Assembly: GCF_018131075.1 (NCBI RefSeq)
Contig: NZ_JAFCLS010000017.1
Span: forward strand, 1 to 64,000
Length of the DNA: 64,000 bases
Source: Bradyrhizobium sp. JYMT SZCCT0428
GTDB lineage: Bacteria > Pseudomonadota > Alphaproteobacteria > Rhizobiales > Xanthobacteraceae
Direction: 5' to 3'
In this document: positions 25,970 through 34,228 of the stretch, piece after piece
Position numbering within the stretch: position 1 is the stretch's first letter
Layout: every line of letters starts with the position of its first letter
Notes under the pieces: generated by a model
Told to the model about the DNA's origin: nothing
Databases searched by the model: none
The model's input: the letters and a program-made list of their open reading frames with translations, nothing else
Made by a program: the position numbers and the translations under genes

Positions 25970-26767
25970 CTATTTGCCCTTCCAGTTCGGCGTACGCTTG
26001 TTGAGGAAGGCATCCATTCCTTCGCGAAAATCCTCGCTCATGTAGGCGCGCAGGATCAGATCCCGGCCCTCCTCGCGCGACAGCGTGCGGCGTATACGGA
26101 GCACCGCTTCCTTAGCGGTTTCCATCGTGATCGGCGCATGACCAGCAACGAGCTTGGCGGTTTGATCGGCGCGGCGCTGCAGCGTCGGAACGTCAGGCAC
26201 CACCTCGTTGAGCAGACCGAGCGACAGCGCCTCCGGGGCCTCGATCAGCCGCGCGGTAAAAATCAGGTCCTTGGTCCGCGCCGGCCCGACCAGGGCGACG
26301 ACGCGGCTGATATTGGACATCGACAGACAATTGCCCAGCGTGCGCGCGATGGGAAAACCGATGCGCGTGGTCTCGGTGCCGATCCGGATATCGCAGCAGG
26401 CGGCAATCCCGGCGCCGCCACCGGTGCAGGCACCGGCGATGGCCGCAATCGTCGGCACGCGGACCTTCTCCAGTGTGCCCAGCACGCGATCGATCCGCTC
26501 CTCATATTCGAGCGCGTCTTCCGCGGTCTTGAAGGCACGGAACTGCGAGATGTCGGTACCCGACGCGAACGCCTTGTCGCCCGTGCCGGTCAGGATCATC
26601 GCCTTGATCGAGCGGTCCTGGTTGACGCTCTCGCAGATCGCCGCCATCTGCTCGTACATCGCAAAGGTCAGTGCGTTCCGGGCTTGCGGCCGGTTGAACG
26701 TCAGCCGGGCGATACCGTCCTCGACGGAATAGAGCAGGTCTTCAGTTGCAGCTGCCGATGCGTTCAT
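25970..26767 (-). CDS. Enoyl-CoA hydratase/isomerase family protein, hydratase glutamate not evident
   Basis: A 265-residue crotonase-fold protein. The oxyanion-hole blocks are present: GDKAFASGTDISQF and IAGACTGGGAGIAACCDIRI. In hydratases the next block carries a catalytic glutamate (as in FGxPE); here it is IGFPIARTLGNCLSM without it. The second glutamate position appears as IEAPEALSLGLLNEV. It may therefore be a decarboxylase, isomerase or thioesterase-like member. Gene order sgaA-ech (42 bp apart) suggests co-transcription with the aminotransferase. The C-terminal FLNKRTPNWKGK is typical of the fold's last helix. Confidence 0.85.
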   Translation of the reverse strand: MNASAAATEDLLYSVEDGIARLTFNRPQARNALTFAMYEQMAAICESVNQDRSIKAMILTGTGDKAFASGTDISQFRAFKTAEDALEYEERIDRVLGTLEKVRVPTIAAIAGACTGGGAGIAACCDIRIGTETTRIGFPIARTLGNCLSMSNISRVVALVGPARTKDLIFTARLIEAPEALSLGLLNEVVPDVPTLQRRADQTAKLVAGHAPITMETAKEAVLRIRRTLSREEGRDLILRAYMSEDFREGMDAFLNKRTPNWKGK

Positions 26768-26809
26768 CGCAGTTCTTTCTGTTCATTTCGTTGTTGGGTC
26801 GAGACCGGT

Positions 26810-28009
26810 TCAGGCCACGGCGACCTTTGGCATGGAAACGACGTCGCGCCCCTTGAGCACTTCCATCGCCGCCAGCACACCCCCGCCACGATGCGGCACC
26901 TTGGCCAGATCGAGACCCATTTCAACGCCCGACAGCGTACCCATCAGCATCAGATCGTTGAAGTGACCGATATGGCCGATCCGGAACACCTTGCCCTTGA
27001 TCTTGTTGAGGCCGGTGCCGAGCGACATGTCGAAGTTTTCCAGCACCACTTTGCGGAAATTGTCGGCGTCATGGCCTTCCGGCATCACCACGCCGGTCAG
27101 CGCCGGCGAGTGTGCGCCCTGTTCCTGGCACTGCGTTTCCAGGCCCCAATCCTTGATGGCCGCGCGCGTCGCGGCACTGTGGCGCTTGTGGCGGGCGAAG
27201 ACGTTCTCCAGCCCCTCTTCTTCGAGCATCTTGACCGCTTCGCGAAGCCCGAACAGCAGATTGGTTGCCGGCGTGTAGGGCCAGGTGCCCGCCTTGTTGA
27301 TCGCGATCACTTCCTGCCAGTCCCAATAGGAACGCATGGCCGGATTGGCCTTCGCGGCCGCGAGCGCCTTTTCGGATATGGCGTTGAAACCGAGACCCGG
27401 CGGCAGCATCAGTCCTTTTTGCGATCCCGCGACCGACACGTCGATGCCCCAGGCGTCGTGCTCATATTCGAGGGAGCCGAGGCCGGAAATCGTGTCGACC
27501 ATGAGCAGCGCCGGATGCTTGACGCGGTCGAGAATCTTGCGGACTTCGAGCGGATAGGTGACGCAAGCGGTCGAGGTCTCGTTGTGCACGACCATGACCG
27601 CCTTAATCTTGTGCTGGCGGTCGGCCGTCAGCCGGGCCTCGATCTGCTCCAGATCAGCGCCGTGGCGCCAGTCGCCGGGCAGGAAATCGACGTCGAGCTT
27701 GAATTTGTCGGCGATGCCGCGCCACAGCACGGCGAACTGGCCGGTCTCGGCCATCAGGACCTTGTCGCCGGGCTGCAGCGTATTGACGATCGCCGCTTCC
27801 CAGGCACCGGTGCCCGACGACGGGTAGATGATCACTGGCTGTTTGGTGCGGAACACCCGCTGCATGGCCGCCAGCACCGCGTGGCCGATCTCGGCGAATT
27901 CGGGACCCCGGTGATCCATGGTTGGCATGTCCATGGCGCGCAGCACCCGGTCCGGCACGTTGGTCGGTCCTGGAATCTGCAGAAAATGCCGTCCAGAGTG
28001 CACAGTCAT
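26810..28009 (-). CDS. sgaA: Serine-glyoxylate aminotransferase (class V, PLP)
   Basis: A 399-residue fold-type I aminotransferase. IPGPTNVPDRVLRAMDMPTM (12-31) is the N-terminal signature of serine/alanine-glyoxylate aminotransferases. PSSGTGAWEAAIVN, HNETSTACVTYP, VDTISGLGS and Lys198 in VAGSQKGLMLPPGLGF form the PLP site. It makes glycine and hydroxypyruvate from serine and glyoxylate, as in the serine cycle and glycolate metabolism. Start ATG 28009 is supported by ggaggga just upstream; the frame is open 20 codons further. It is divergent from a GlcD-GlcF type oxidase, which would supply glyoxylate. Confidence 0.92.
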   Translation of the reverse strand: MTVHSGRHFLQIPGPTNVPDRVLRAMDMPTMDHRGPEFAEIGHAVLAAMQRVFRTKQPVIIYPSSGTGAWEAAIVNTLQPGDKVLMAETGQFAVLWRGIADKFKLDVDFLPGDWRHGADLEQIEARLTADRQHKIKAVMVVHNETSTACVTYPLEVRKILDRVKHPALLMVDTISGLGSLEYEHDAWGIDVSVAGSQKGLMLPPGLGFNAISEKALAAAKANPAMRSYWDWQEVIAINKAGTWPYTPATNLLFGLREAVKMLEEEGLENVFARHKRHSAATRAAIKDWGLETQCQEQGAHSPALTGVVMPEGHDADNFRKVVLENFDMSLGTGLNKIKGKVFRIGHIGHFNDLMLMGTLSGVEMGLDLAKVPHRGGGVLAAMEVLKGRDVVSMPKVAVA

Positions 28010-28189
28010 GGGGCGTCCCTCCCGTCTTGTCTTCAGAAGTCTTGGTTTCACGAGCCGCTCGAATATCACTATTCGGCGGGCTTGTCCCCCGCCCGGCGGG
28101 GCCCGTCAATGCACAAGAAGCAGGGCTTTGCCTTGCCAAGGCGGACCCCGGCAGGCAAGACACTGAGGATCACTCACGAGACCAAGGCA

Positions 28190-31100
28190 ATGGCGGCAAC
28201 AGGGGCCGAAAAGTCACCAGATTCGGCTGAAAACAGAGCCCTCGCCGTGCGTCTTGCTCGCGAGATTACCGGCGACGTCTTCTTCGACGCGTTCAACCGC
28301 GGTCGCTACGCGACTGACGCCTCGTTCTACCAGATGATGCCCCTAGGCGTGGTGGTCCCCCGGACCATGGACGAGGCCTTGCGGACGCTTGCCATCGCAG
28401 GGGACGCTGGCCGAATCGTCACCCCCCGCGGCGGCGGCACCTCGCAATGCGGCCAGACCGTCAATGAGGGGATCGTCGTCGATTTTTCCAAACACCTGAA
28501 CCGCGTGCTCTCGCTCGATGTCGAGAACCGCATTTGCGTGGTCGAACCCGGCATCGTGCTCGACGACCTCAACCGCCAGCTCAAGAAGCACGGGCTGTGG
28601 TTTCCGGTCGACGTCTCGACGGCGTCGCGCGCCACCATCGGCGGCATGGCCGGCAATAATTCTTGCGGCGGACGATCTCTGCGCTACGGCACCATGCGCG
28701 ACAATACGCGATCGATGGATGCGGCCCTGGCCGACGGCACGCTGCTGCATTTCGGCGAAGTGCCGCGCGATCTCGCGCGCGTGAATTCACCCGATAGCGG
28801 GCTTGCGCTGTTCCGCGACATGCTCGATCTCGGCAAACGCGAGGCAGCCGAGATCGCCGAAAGGTTTCCGCACGTGCAGCGCCGCGTCGGCGGCTACAAT
28901 CTTGATGCGCTGGTACCGCGCCACGCGGCGAACAACATGGCGCACCTCCTGGTCGGCTCCGAAGGCACGCTGGCCTTCACCACGCAGGTCGAGCTCAAGC
29001 TATGGCCTGTTATCCGCAACAAGGTGCTGGGCGTCTGTCATTTCGGCAGCTTCTATGAGGCGATGGATGCGGCCCAGCATCTGGTGAAACTCCGCCCGAT
29101 TGCGGTCGAACTGGTTGATCGCACCATGATCGAGCTGGGGCGCGAGATCGCGATGTTCCAGCCGATCATCAGCACCGCCGTACGCGGCAACCCCGATGCG
29201 GTGCTGATCGTGGAATTCGCCGAGGAAGACCAGGCTGAAAACCAGCGCCGCTTGAAACAGCTCGGCGAACTGATGGCTGATCTCGGCTTCGGTTGGGACA
29301 AGCCGCAGCGCAAATGGGGTGGCGTCGTCGAAATATCAGAACCCGCGCTGCAAACCGGCATCGCTGATTTCCGCGCCGCCGGCCTCAATGTCATGATGTC
29401 GATGAAGCAGGCGGGCAAGCCGGTCTCCTTCGTCGAGGACTGCGCGGTGCCGCTGCTGCATCTCGCCGATTACACCGAACGCCTCAACGGCATTTTTGCC
29501 AAACATGGCACCCGCGGCACCATGTATGCGCATGCCTCCGAAGGCTGCCTGCACGTGCGTCCCGTGCTCAATCTGAAGCTCGAGAAGGACGTCAAGGCGA
29601 TGCGCGCCATCGCCGAAGAGACCTTCGAGATGGTACGCGAGTACAAGGGTTCGCATTCCGGCGAGCACGGTGACGGCCTGGTCCGCTCCGAATTCCATGA
29701 AACGATGTTCGGTTCGCGCATCATTGCCGATTTCAGGGAGGTCAAGCAGCGCTTCGACCCGGGTAATGTCCTCAATCCCGGCAAGATCGTCGATCCGCCC
29801 AAAATGGACGACCGTTCGCTGTTTCGCTATCCGCCGGATTATCGCATCGGCGAGCTGAAAACAGCGCTCGATTGGTCGGCCTATCCCGGCGCCGGCGCCG
29901 GCTTCCAGGGCGCCGTCGAGATGTGCAACAACAACGGCGCCTGCCGGAAGCTCGAAGGCGGCGTGATGTGTCCGTCTTACCGTGCGACCCGCAACGAGAA
30001 GGACGTCACCCGCGGCCGCGCCAATACGCTGCGGCTGGCGATCTCCGGTCAGCTTGGACCCAACGCGCTGGCTTCCGACGAGATGATGGACACGCTCAAA
30101 CTCTGCGTCTCCTGCAAGGCCTGCCGCCACGAATGCCCGACCGGCGTGGACATGGCCAAGATGAAGATCGAGGTGCTGGCGGCACGTGTGGCAACGCATG
30201 GGCTATCGCTGCGCGACCGGCTCGTCGGGTACCTGCCCCGCTATGCCGGCCTGGCGTCGCGGTTCGGCCCGCTCGCCAACTGCCGCAACGGTAGTCCGTT
30301 GCTCCGCAAGCTGTTTGAAAAATTCGCCGGTATCAGCGCGCAACGCGCCCTGCCCGCATTCCGGCGCGATGTGTTCCGGACCGATGCGGAGACCTTCGGG
30401 CCGGAGAGTGGCCGCGAAGTCGTGCTGTTCGCCGATACGTTCAACCGTACCTATGAACGGGAAAATCTCGATGCCGCGCTGCGCGTGCTGATCGAAGGCG
30501 GATACCGCGTCCACATTCCCAAACCGACCGATCGCGCGCGGCCTGTGTGCTGCGGGCGCACGTTCCTTTCGGCGGGCATGGTCGACCAGGCGCGAGCCGA
30601 ATTGGACCGACTGGTCGCAGCCTATGCGCCGTTCGCCGCGCGCGGCGCACCGATCATCGGACTGGAGCCCAGTTGTCTCCTGACGCTGCGCGACGAGCTG
30701 CTTTCCCTGCGCTCCGATTGCGCCGCCAGGAGCATCGGCGCGCATGCAATGCTGTTCGAGGAATTCCTGGTTCGCGAGGCAGAGGCCGGCCGTTTGCGGC
30801 TGCCGCTTGCTTCGATGCCTGCCAAGGCGCTGGTTCACGGCCACTGCCATCAGAAATCATTTGGTGCGTTCAAGCCGGTCGAAAAGGCGCTTCGCCTCGT
30901 GCCCGACCTGAACGTGGAGATCATCGAGTCCAGCTGCTGCGGCATGGCCGGCGCCTTCGGCTATGGTGCCGACACCTACCGCGCCTCGCTGGAAATGGCC
31001 GAGCTCTCACTGCTGCCGGCCGTCCGCGGCGCCGACCAGGCCACGCTGATCGTTGCCGATGGCACCTCGTGCCGGCATCAGATCAAGGATGGCAGCGGGC

Positions 31101-31201
31101 GATCTGCCTTGCACGTCGCGCGCGTTCTGGCGATGAGCCTCGACCGTGCAAAGCCGAATTCACCTCTCTCCTCCCATGCAAAGGAACCGACCCATGGCTG
31201 A
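28190..31201 (+). CDS. FAD-linked oxidase fused to Fe-S/CCG subunit (GlcD-GlcF or YdiJ type)
   Basis: About 1003 residues. The FAD-binding domain (about 50-270) has PRGGGTSQCGQTVN (79-92) and ATIGGMAGNNSCGGRSLRYG. A FAD-oxidase C-terminal domain follows (about 300-560) with the HGDG motif GSHSGEHGDGLVRSE. Then come two Fe-S motifs, CNNNGACRKLEGGVMCPSYR and LCVSCKACRHECPTGVD (about 636-654), and two cysteine-rich CCG blocks, VCCGRTFLSAG (near 786) and SSCCGMAGAFG (near 915). The layout matches E. coli YdiJ (D-2-hydroxyglutarate dehydrogenase) and fused glycolate oxidases. Neighbouring SgaA and GlcG favour glycolate. Start is uncertain: ATG 28190 is used, ATG 28109 is in frame. Confidence 0.88.
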   Translation: MAATGAEKSPDSAENRALAVRLAREITGDVFFDAFNRGRYATDASFYQMMPLGVVVPRTMDEALRTLAIAGDAGRIVTPRGGGTSQCGQTVNEGIVVDFSKHLNRVLSLDVENRICVVEPGIVLDDLNRQLKKHGLWFPVDVSTASRATIGGMAGNNSCGGRSLRYGTMRDNTRSMDAALADGTLLHFGEVPRDLARVNSPDSGLALFRDMLDLGKREAAEIAERFPHVQRRVGGYNLDALVPRHAANNMAHLLVGSEGTLAFTTQVELKLWPVIRNKVLGVCHFGSFYEAMDAAQHLVKLRPIAVELVDRTMIELGREIAMFQPIISTAVRGNPDAVLIVEFAEEDQAENQRRLKQLGELMADLGFGWDKPQRKWGGVVEISEPALQTGIADFRAAGLNVMMSMKQAGKPVSFVEDCAVPLLHLADYTERLNGIFAKHGTRGTMYAHASEGCLHVRPVLNLKLEKDVKAMRAIAEETFEMVREYKGSHSGEHGDGLVRSEFHETMFGSRIIADFREVKQRFDPGNVLNPGKIVDPPKMDDRSLFRYPPDYRIGELKTALDWSAYPGAGAGFQGAVEMCNNNGACRKLEGGVMCPSYRATRNEKDVTRGRANTLRLAISGQLGPNALASDEMMDTLKLCVSCKACRHECPTGVDMAKMKIEVLAARVATHGLSLRDRLVGYLPRYAGLASRFGPLANCRNGSPLLRKLFEKFAGISAQRALPAFRRDVFRTDAETFGPESGREVVLFADTFNRTYERENLDAALRVLIEGGYRVHIPKPTDRARPVCCGRTFLSAGMVDQARAELDRLVAAYAPFAARGAPIIGLEPSCLLTLRDELLSLRSDCAARSIGAHAMLFEEFLVREAEAGRLRLPLASMPAKALVHGHCHQKSFGAFKPVEKALRLVPDLNVEIIESSCCGMAGAFGYGADTYRASLEMAELSLLPAVRGADQATLIVADGTSCRHQIKDGSGRSALHVARVLAMSLDRAKPNSPLSSHAKEPTHG

Positions 31202-31622
31202 ACTCACCCTCAACGTCGCCCGCAAGATTCTCGATGCCGCCCTTGCCAAAGGCGTCGAGAAAAAGCTGAAGCCACTGGTCATCACCATTCTCGACGCCCG
31301 CGGTTGCGTCAAAGTCACGGCGGCGCAGGACGGCACCAGCCTGATGCGGGCCGAAATCGCCCACGGCAAGGCCTATGGCGCACTGGCGCTGGGCATGGGC
31401 TCGCGCGCGCTGTTTCAGCGGGCGCAGGAGCAGGCCTATTTCGTCAGCGCAATAAACACGCTGGCGCTAGGCCGTCTCGTTCCGGTGCCCGGCGGGGTGC
31501 TGATCCAGGATGGTGGTGTTCTGCTTGGCGCCGTCGGTGTCAGCGGCGACACCTCGGACAACGATGAGATCTGCGCCGTCGCGGGTATCGAAGCTGCGGG
31601 ACTGAAGGCTAATGCAGGATAA
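31194..31622 (+). CDS. glcG: GlcG/HbpS family heme-degrading-fold protein
   Basis: A 142-residue protein of the DUF336/GlcG family (usual 130-150). LTLNVARKILDAAL at the N-terminus, VKVTAAQDGTSLMRAEIAHG, KAYGALALGMGSRAL and the closing GALLGAVGVSG-like block (GVLLGAVGVSGDTSDNDEIC) are characteristic. It is encoded in glc operons next to glycolate oxidase subunits in E. coli; the role is unclear, and relatives bind heme or cobalamin. The ATG at 31194 overlaps the oxidase stop by 8 bp and has aaggaac 7 nt upstream. This was preferred to an in-frame ATG at 31146. Confidence 0.9.
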   Translation: MAELTLNVARKILDAALAKGVEKKLKPLVITILDARGCVKVTAAQDGTSLMRAEIAHGKAYGALALGMGSRALFQRAQEQAYFVSAINTLALGRLVPVPGGVLIQDGGVLLGAVGVSGDTSDNDEICAVAGIEAAGLKANAG

Positions 31623-32130
31623 TCCGAGGCAAGAACGCAACTGATCGGACACCGACCGAATGGATATGAATTCAGGCTGTAGCTTCTGGAGCGGTTGAAG
31701 GCGATCGAACGGCGGCTCGAAGCGCTCAGCACCGCCAGAGCCAGTTGAAGGAGACTTAGGCAAGATCGCCCGCCTATGACTGCGTCCGCCGATGTCGACA
31801 TTCGTCGACGAAGCCCCCGCAAACAAATTTGGCGCCGAAGAAACGTAGAGACGAATTCTTTCAAACAACGATCTTCGGGACAGCTCTCGCACTAGGCCTC
31901 TTGTCCCGATCCTTCCGCCCCTGTCGATCGCCGGTATGCTTTATGAAGCTTCTGGGCCGCTTTTGTACCTAGGTAACATGCATGGGCGGCGCGTTTTTGA
32001 GGCAAGGAATCGGCGGAAAATTTGAGAGTAGGGTGAGGCTTGCGCGATATGGGTGGCCCGAGCCGGATTGGGCCTGTTAGCCTGCGCTGAATCCTCACGC
32101 GGATCATCCGCCAGGTACTTCAACGACTTT
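31623..32130. other. Gene-poor stretch with degraded coding traces
   Basis: About 500 bp with no gene I can support. Around 31680-31750 a forward frame reads LLERLKAIERRLEALSTARA between stops, which looks like the end of a lost small coiled-coil protein. Reverse frames to 31892 and 31467 have no domain or ribosome site. The stretch ends in a clear plus-strand terminator (32131-32162). Confidence 0.45.
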
Positions 32131-32162
32131 GCCCCGCCCTAACCTGCGGGGCTTTTTCTTTA
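32131..32162 (+). terminator. Rho-independent terminator, plus strand
   Basis: gccccgc-(8 nt)-gcggggc followed by tttttctttt. It is 509 bp downstream of glcG, the nearest plus-strand gene, so either the glc transcript has a long tail or an unannotated transcript ends here. Confidence 0.85.
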
Positions 32163-32185
32163 AGTTGCGCCGTCAGCCCCGCCCA

Positions 32186-32218
32186 ACAAAAAAAGCCCCG
32201 GGCGATGCCGGGGCTTTT
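32186..32218 (-). terminator. Rho-independent terminator of the porin gene
   Basis: Read on the minus strand: aaaagccccgg-(6 nt)-ccggggctttt followed by more T. It lies 20 bp after the porin stop. Its stem is the same as in the terminator at 18906-18931 next to the porin pseudogene. Confidence 0.9.
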
Positions 32219-32237
32219 GAGTTGATCAATCGGGAGA

Positions 32238-33047
32238 TCAGTACCGCGTTCCGGTCGCAGCACCCCAGTTGAAGCGATAGACCAGCGAAGTGCTGATCGT
32301 TTGAACGAAAGGCTTGAAGGTGATGTCGAAGCCGGTCGGGAGATTGGTGCCATCGACCCGCTCTTGGAGGTTTTTGCGATCAAGATAGGCCGCGCGATAT
32401 TCGGTCTTCATGAACCAGCCCGGAGCATTGATTCCGAAGATGTTCAGGTTGTTCTCGACGCCACCGCCCACAAACCAGCCCTGAGTGTTAAAGCGGTCAG
32501 TGTGCAGACCAGACGCAGTACCGGTGTTTGAACCCAGCAGCGTGCTGCCCGTCCAGTACGTGCCCGTATAACCACCATTCACATAGGAGAGGACGTTCGG
32601 AGCGACAAGGTAACCGACGCGTGCGCCAGCTGCCCAAGCGGTCTCCATTTTCGTGGTGCCGACGATGCCCGGAATGAGGCTGCCAGGAGCGGTGAAGCTC
32701 GAATCACCGATGTTGCCCTTCAGGCTACCGAAGGTGCCGTCGCCGAAAATACCGAACACCCAAGCCGCGCTCTGCCAGTCGTAACCGGCACCCACCGTGC
32801 CGAACCAGCCGTCGCCGCCAGTGCGGGTGTTGGTGCAAACGATGCAGGGGCCCCCGGTGACATCCACGCCGCCGTTTGCAGACCAGATGCCGCCACCGCC
32901 ACCGCCGAAAATGTAAAATCCGGTCCAGTTATAGACAGGAGCCACGGGGGGCGGAGCCTTGGTATACGGACGGGCCCCAAGGTCAGCAGCCGAGGCCGAT
33001 CCGGTGATTGCCGCTAACGCAGCCAGAGCGAGCACAATTTTCTTCAT
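32238..33047 (-). CDS. Outer-membrane beta-barrel porin (Omp31/RopB-like)
   Basis: A 269-residue outer-membrane protein. Signal peptide MKKIVLALAALAAITGSASA is followed by ADLGARPYTKAPPPVAPVYNWTGFYIFGGGGGG, the family start. The barrel ends with STSLVYRFNWGAATGTRY, an aromatic-rich last strand. A glycine-rich loop and a short Cys pair (GPCIVCTNTRTGG, near residue 70) face the first extracellular loop; the pair could be a disulfide. Such proteins are abundant structural or porin-like components in rhizobia. Start ATG 33047. It is transcribed alone: a terminator follows it and a divergent antitoxin-like gene lies upstream. Confidence 0.92.
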   Translation of the reverse strand: MKKIVLALAALAAITGSASAADLGARPYTKAPPPVAPVYNWTGFYIFGGGGGGIWSANGGVDVTGGPCIVCTNTRTGGDGWFGTVGAGYDWQSAAWVFGIFGDGTFGSLKGNIGDSSFTAPGSLIPGIVGTTKMETAWAAGARVGYLVAPNVLSYVNGGYTGTYWTGSTLLGSNTGTASGLHTDRFNTQGWFVGGGVENNLNIFGINAPGWFMKTEYRAAYLDRKNLQERVDGTNLPTGFDITFKPFVQTISTSLVYRFNWGAATGTRY

Positions 33048-33130
33048 CTCTCTATTTCCCTACCTTGTCGCGCGGGGTGCGTCGCACCGATTCCAGAAAT
33101 TCGATGTAAGGAGTATACGCAATTCAGCTT

Positions 33131-33142
33131 TGACAGCTGTCA
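33131..33142. promoter_or_regulatory. 12-bp perfect palindrome between porin and antitoxin-like gene
   Basis: tgacagctgtca is fully self-complementary. It lies 41 bp upstream of the antitoxin-like start and 83 bp upstream of the porin start. HTH antitoxins repress their own promoter by binding short palindromes, so this is a candidate operator. The functional link is inference. Confidence 0.4.
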
Positions 33143-33183
33143 CCGAGATGCCACACTGAATGGCAAAGTGCGCTGAGGACATG

Positions 33184-33531
33184 ATGTCGGACGACGAATT
33201 TGACCCGAAACTCTACCGTGACAACCCAGGAGCGATCGCCGCCTATCTAGATGATATATTTCGCAAAAATGACCTGCGTGAAGTTCTAATTGCTCTGAAC
33301 CGGGTGATGAGAGCCCAAAACGTAAAGGCAATGGCGCGCGAGACGGGCCTTCGCCGAGACAACTTGTACAAAACATTTGGGGGTGAGATCGACCCTCAAC
33401 TCGGACGTGTCATGGCTTTGTTCGAGGGGCTGGGCGTTCGTTTAACAGTGATGCCAGTCAGACCTAAAGAGCGCCCACCGCGGCCAAAGCTTGGACGACC
33501 GCTCAAGCCAAGGGGCCCCGTCGCATCTTGA
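33184..33531 (+). CDS. HTH addiction-module antidote protein (HI1420/HigA-like), no toxin partner
   Basis: About 115 residues of the 'probable addiction module antidote' family. Family blocks are DEFDPKLYRDNPGAIAAYLD, EVLIALNRVMRAQNVKAMAR and the helix-turn-helix ARETGLRRDNLYKTFGGEID followed by LGRVMALFEGLGVRLTVMPV. The normal role is to bind a RelE/HigB-type toxin and repress the operon. No toxin gene lies directly before or after it, so it is orphan or acts as a plain regulator. A basic proline/arginine tail (KERPPRPKLGRPLKPRG) extends past the family end. ATG 33184 was chosen for gagga at 33175-33179; ATG 33181 and 33160 are in frame. Confidence 0.75.
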   Translation: MSDDEFDPKLYRDNPGAIAAYLDDIFRKNDLREVLIALNRVMRAQNVKAMARETGLRRDNLYKTFGGEIDPQLGRVMALFEGLGVRLTVMPVRPKERPPRPKLGRPLKPRGPVAS

Positions 33532-33727
33532 AGGCCTGGCTTGCCATCATTGCTTTCCCAGCACCCGAAGCCGCTCAACGGTCTCCTTTTTCAGGCCGCC
33601 ATAGCCAACTCCTGAATCCGGTAGGCTAGCCGGGCTCTCCAAGAACCGCCGGTTATAGGGGGCGGTTCGGTATCGAATAGCCCGCGCCATTTGACTTTTA
33701 GGGCATTCGCGGTCGCGCCTTTGGCGA

Positions 33728-33994
33728 ATGATCGAAAGCGGCAAGTACGCCTCCTCGGCGGAACTGGCGAAAGCCGAGAAGGTCAACGACTCTTATCTGA
33801 GCCGCATTCTCCGGCTCACACTGTTGTCGCCCGCAATCACCGTACTTTCAGGCCGGCAAGCGCCAGGGCTAGAGCTTTCAGATCTTCTAAAGCCCGTGCG
33901 TCCGTTTCGCTTTCTGATGCATGGGGCTAAATTGGCCGACCTGACCCAGAAAAAGGGTTGCGAGCTGAAGTCTACGTTCGCCAAGCCGTGTTAA
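33728..33994 (+). pseudogene. Fragment of a recombinase-associated HTH protein
   Basis: The product MIESGKYASSAELAKAEKVN, then DSYLSRILRLTLLSPAITVL and LSGRQAPGLELSDLLKP matches the C-terminal helix-turn-helix segment found in proteins encoded with phage-type or serine recombinases ('...gryaSitelAeaekin.sYv.RvLrLtLLaPdIve.il.G.qp..l.l..Ll'). The usual upstream part (KALARAFRW-like) can be half seen in another frame at 33695-33725, and the C-terminus runs into unrelated sequence. So it is a decayed piece of a mobile-element or phage cargo gene. The stretch 33532-33727 otherwise holds nothing. Confidence 0.55.
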
Positions 33995-33997
33995 GCC

Positions 33998-34030
33998 GGT
34001 TTAGCCCTATCTCTCAGATAGGGCTAAACC
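33998..34030. repeat. Perfect 15-bp stem / 3-nt loop hairpin
   Basis: Arms ggtttagccctatct (33998-34012) and agatagggctaaacc (34016-34030) are fully complementary with loop ctc. It starts 3 bp after the stop of the HTH fragment. No U-run follows on either strand, so it is not a standard terminator. The rest up to 34228 shows no gene, only a weaker gccgg-ttaag-ccggc repeat near 34110-34125. Confidence 0.75.
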
Positions 34031-34228
34031 TTCGGAGCCGCACCGAGCCCAGCCCACGCTACTAACCGGTCGATGCGCATTCGCAAATCCATTTTTATGG
34101 AACTCTGCGCCACCTGTGCCGGTTAAGCCGGCGATTTGTGTGCCCCCCTCATTGTCGAGTTTATCCTGCCCCTTAACCGCCCAAATCGGTGCTGAGGCTG
34201 CACTGCTGATACCGGTCTAGGGCAGAAG

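Noticed and set aside
26138..28108. A plus-strand open frame of 1,687 codons running into the GlcD-GlcF fusion gene.
   Set aside because: The first 1.9 kb is antisense to ech and sgaA, with composition typical of a mirror frame in GC3-biased DNA. The real start of the oxidase is near 28190.
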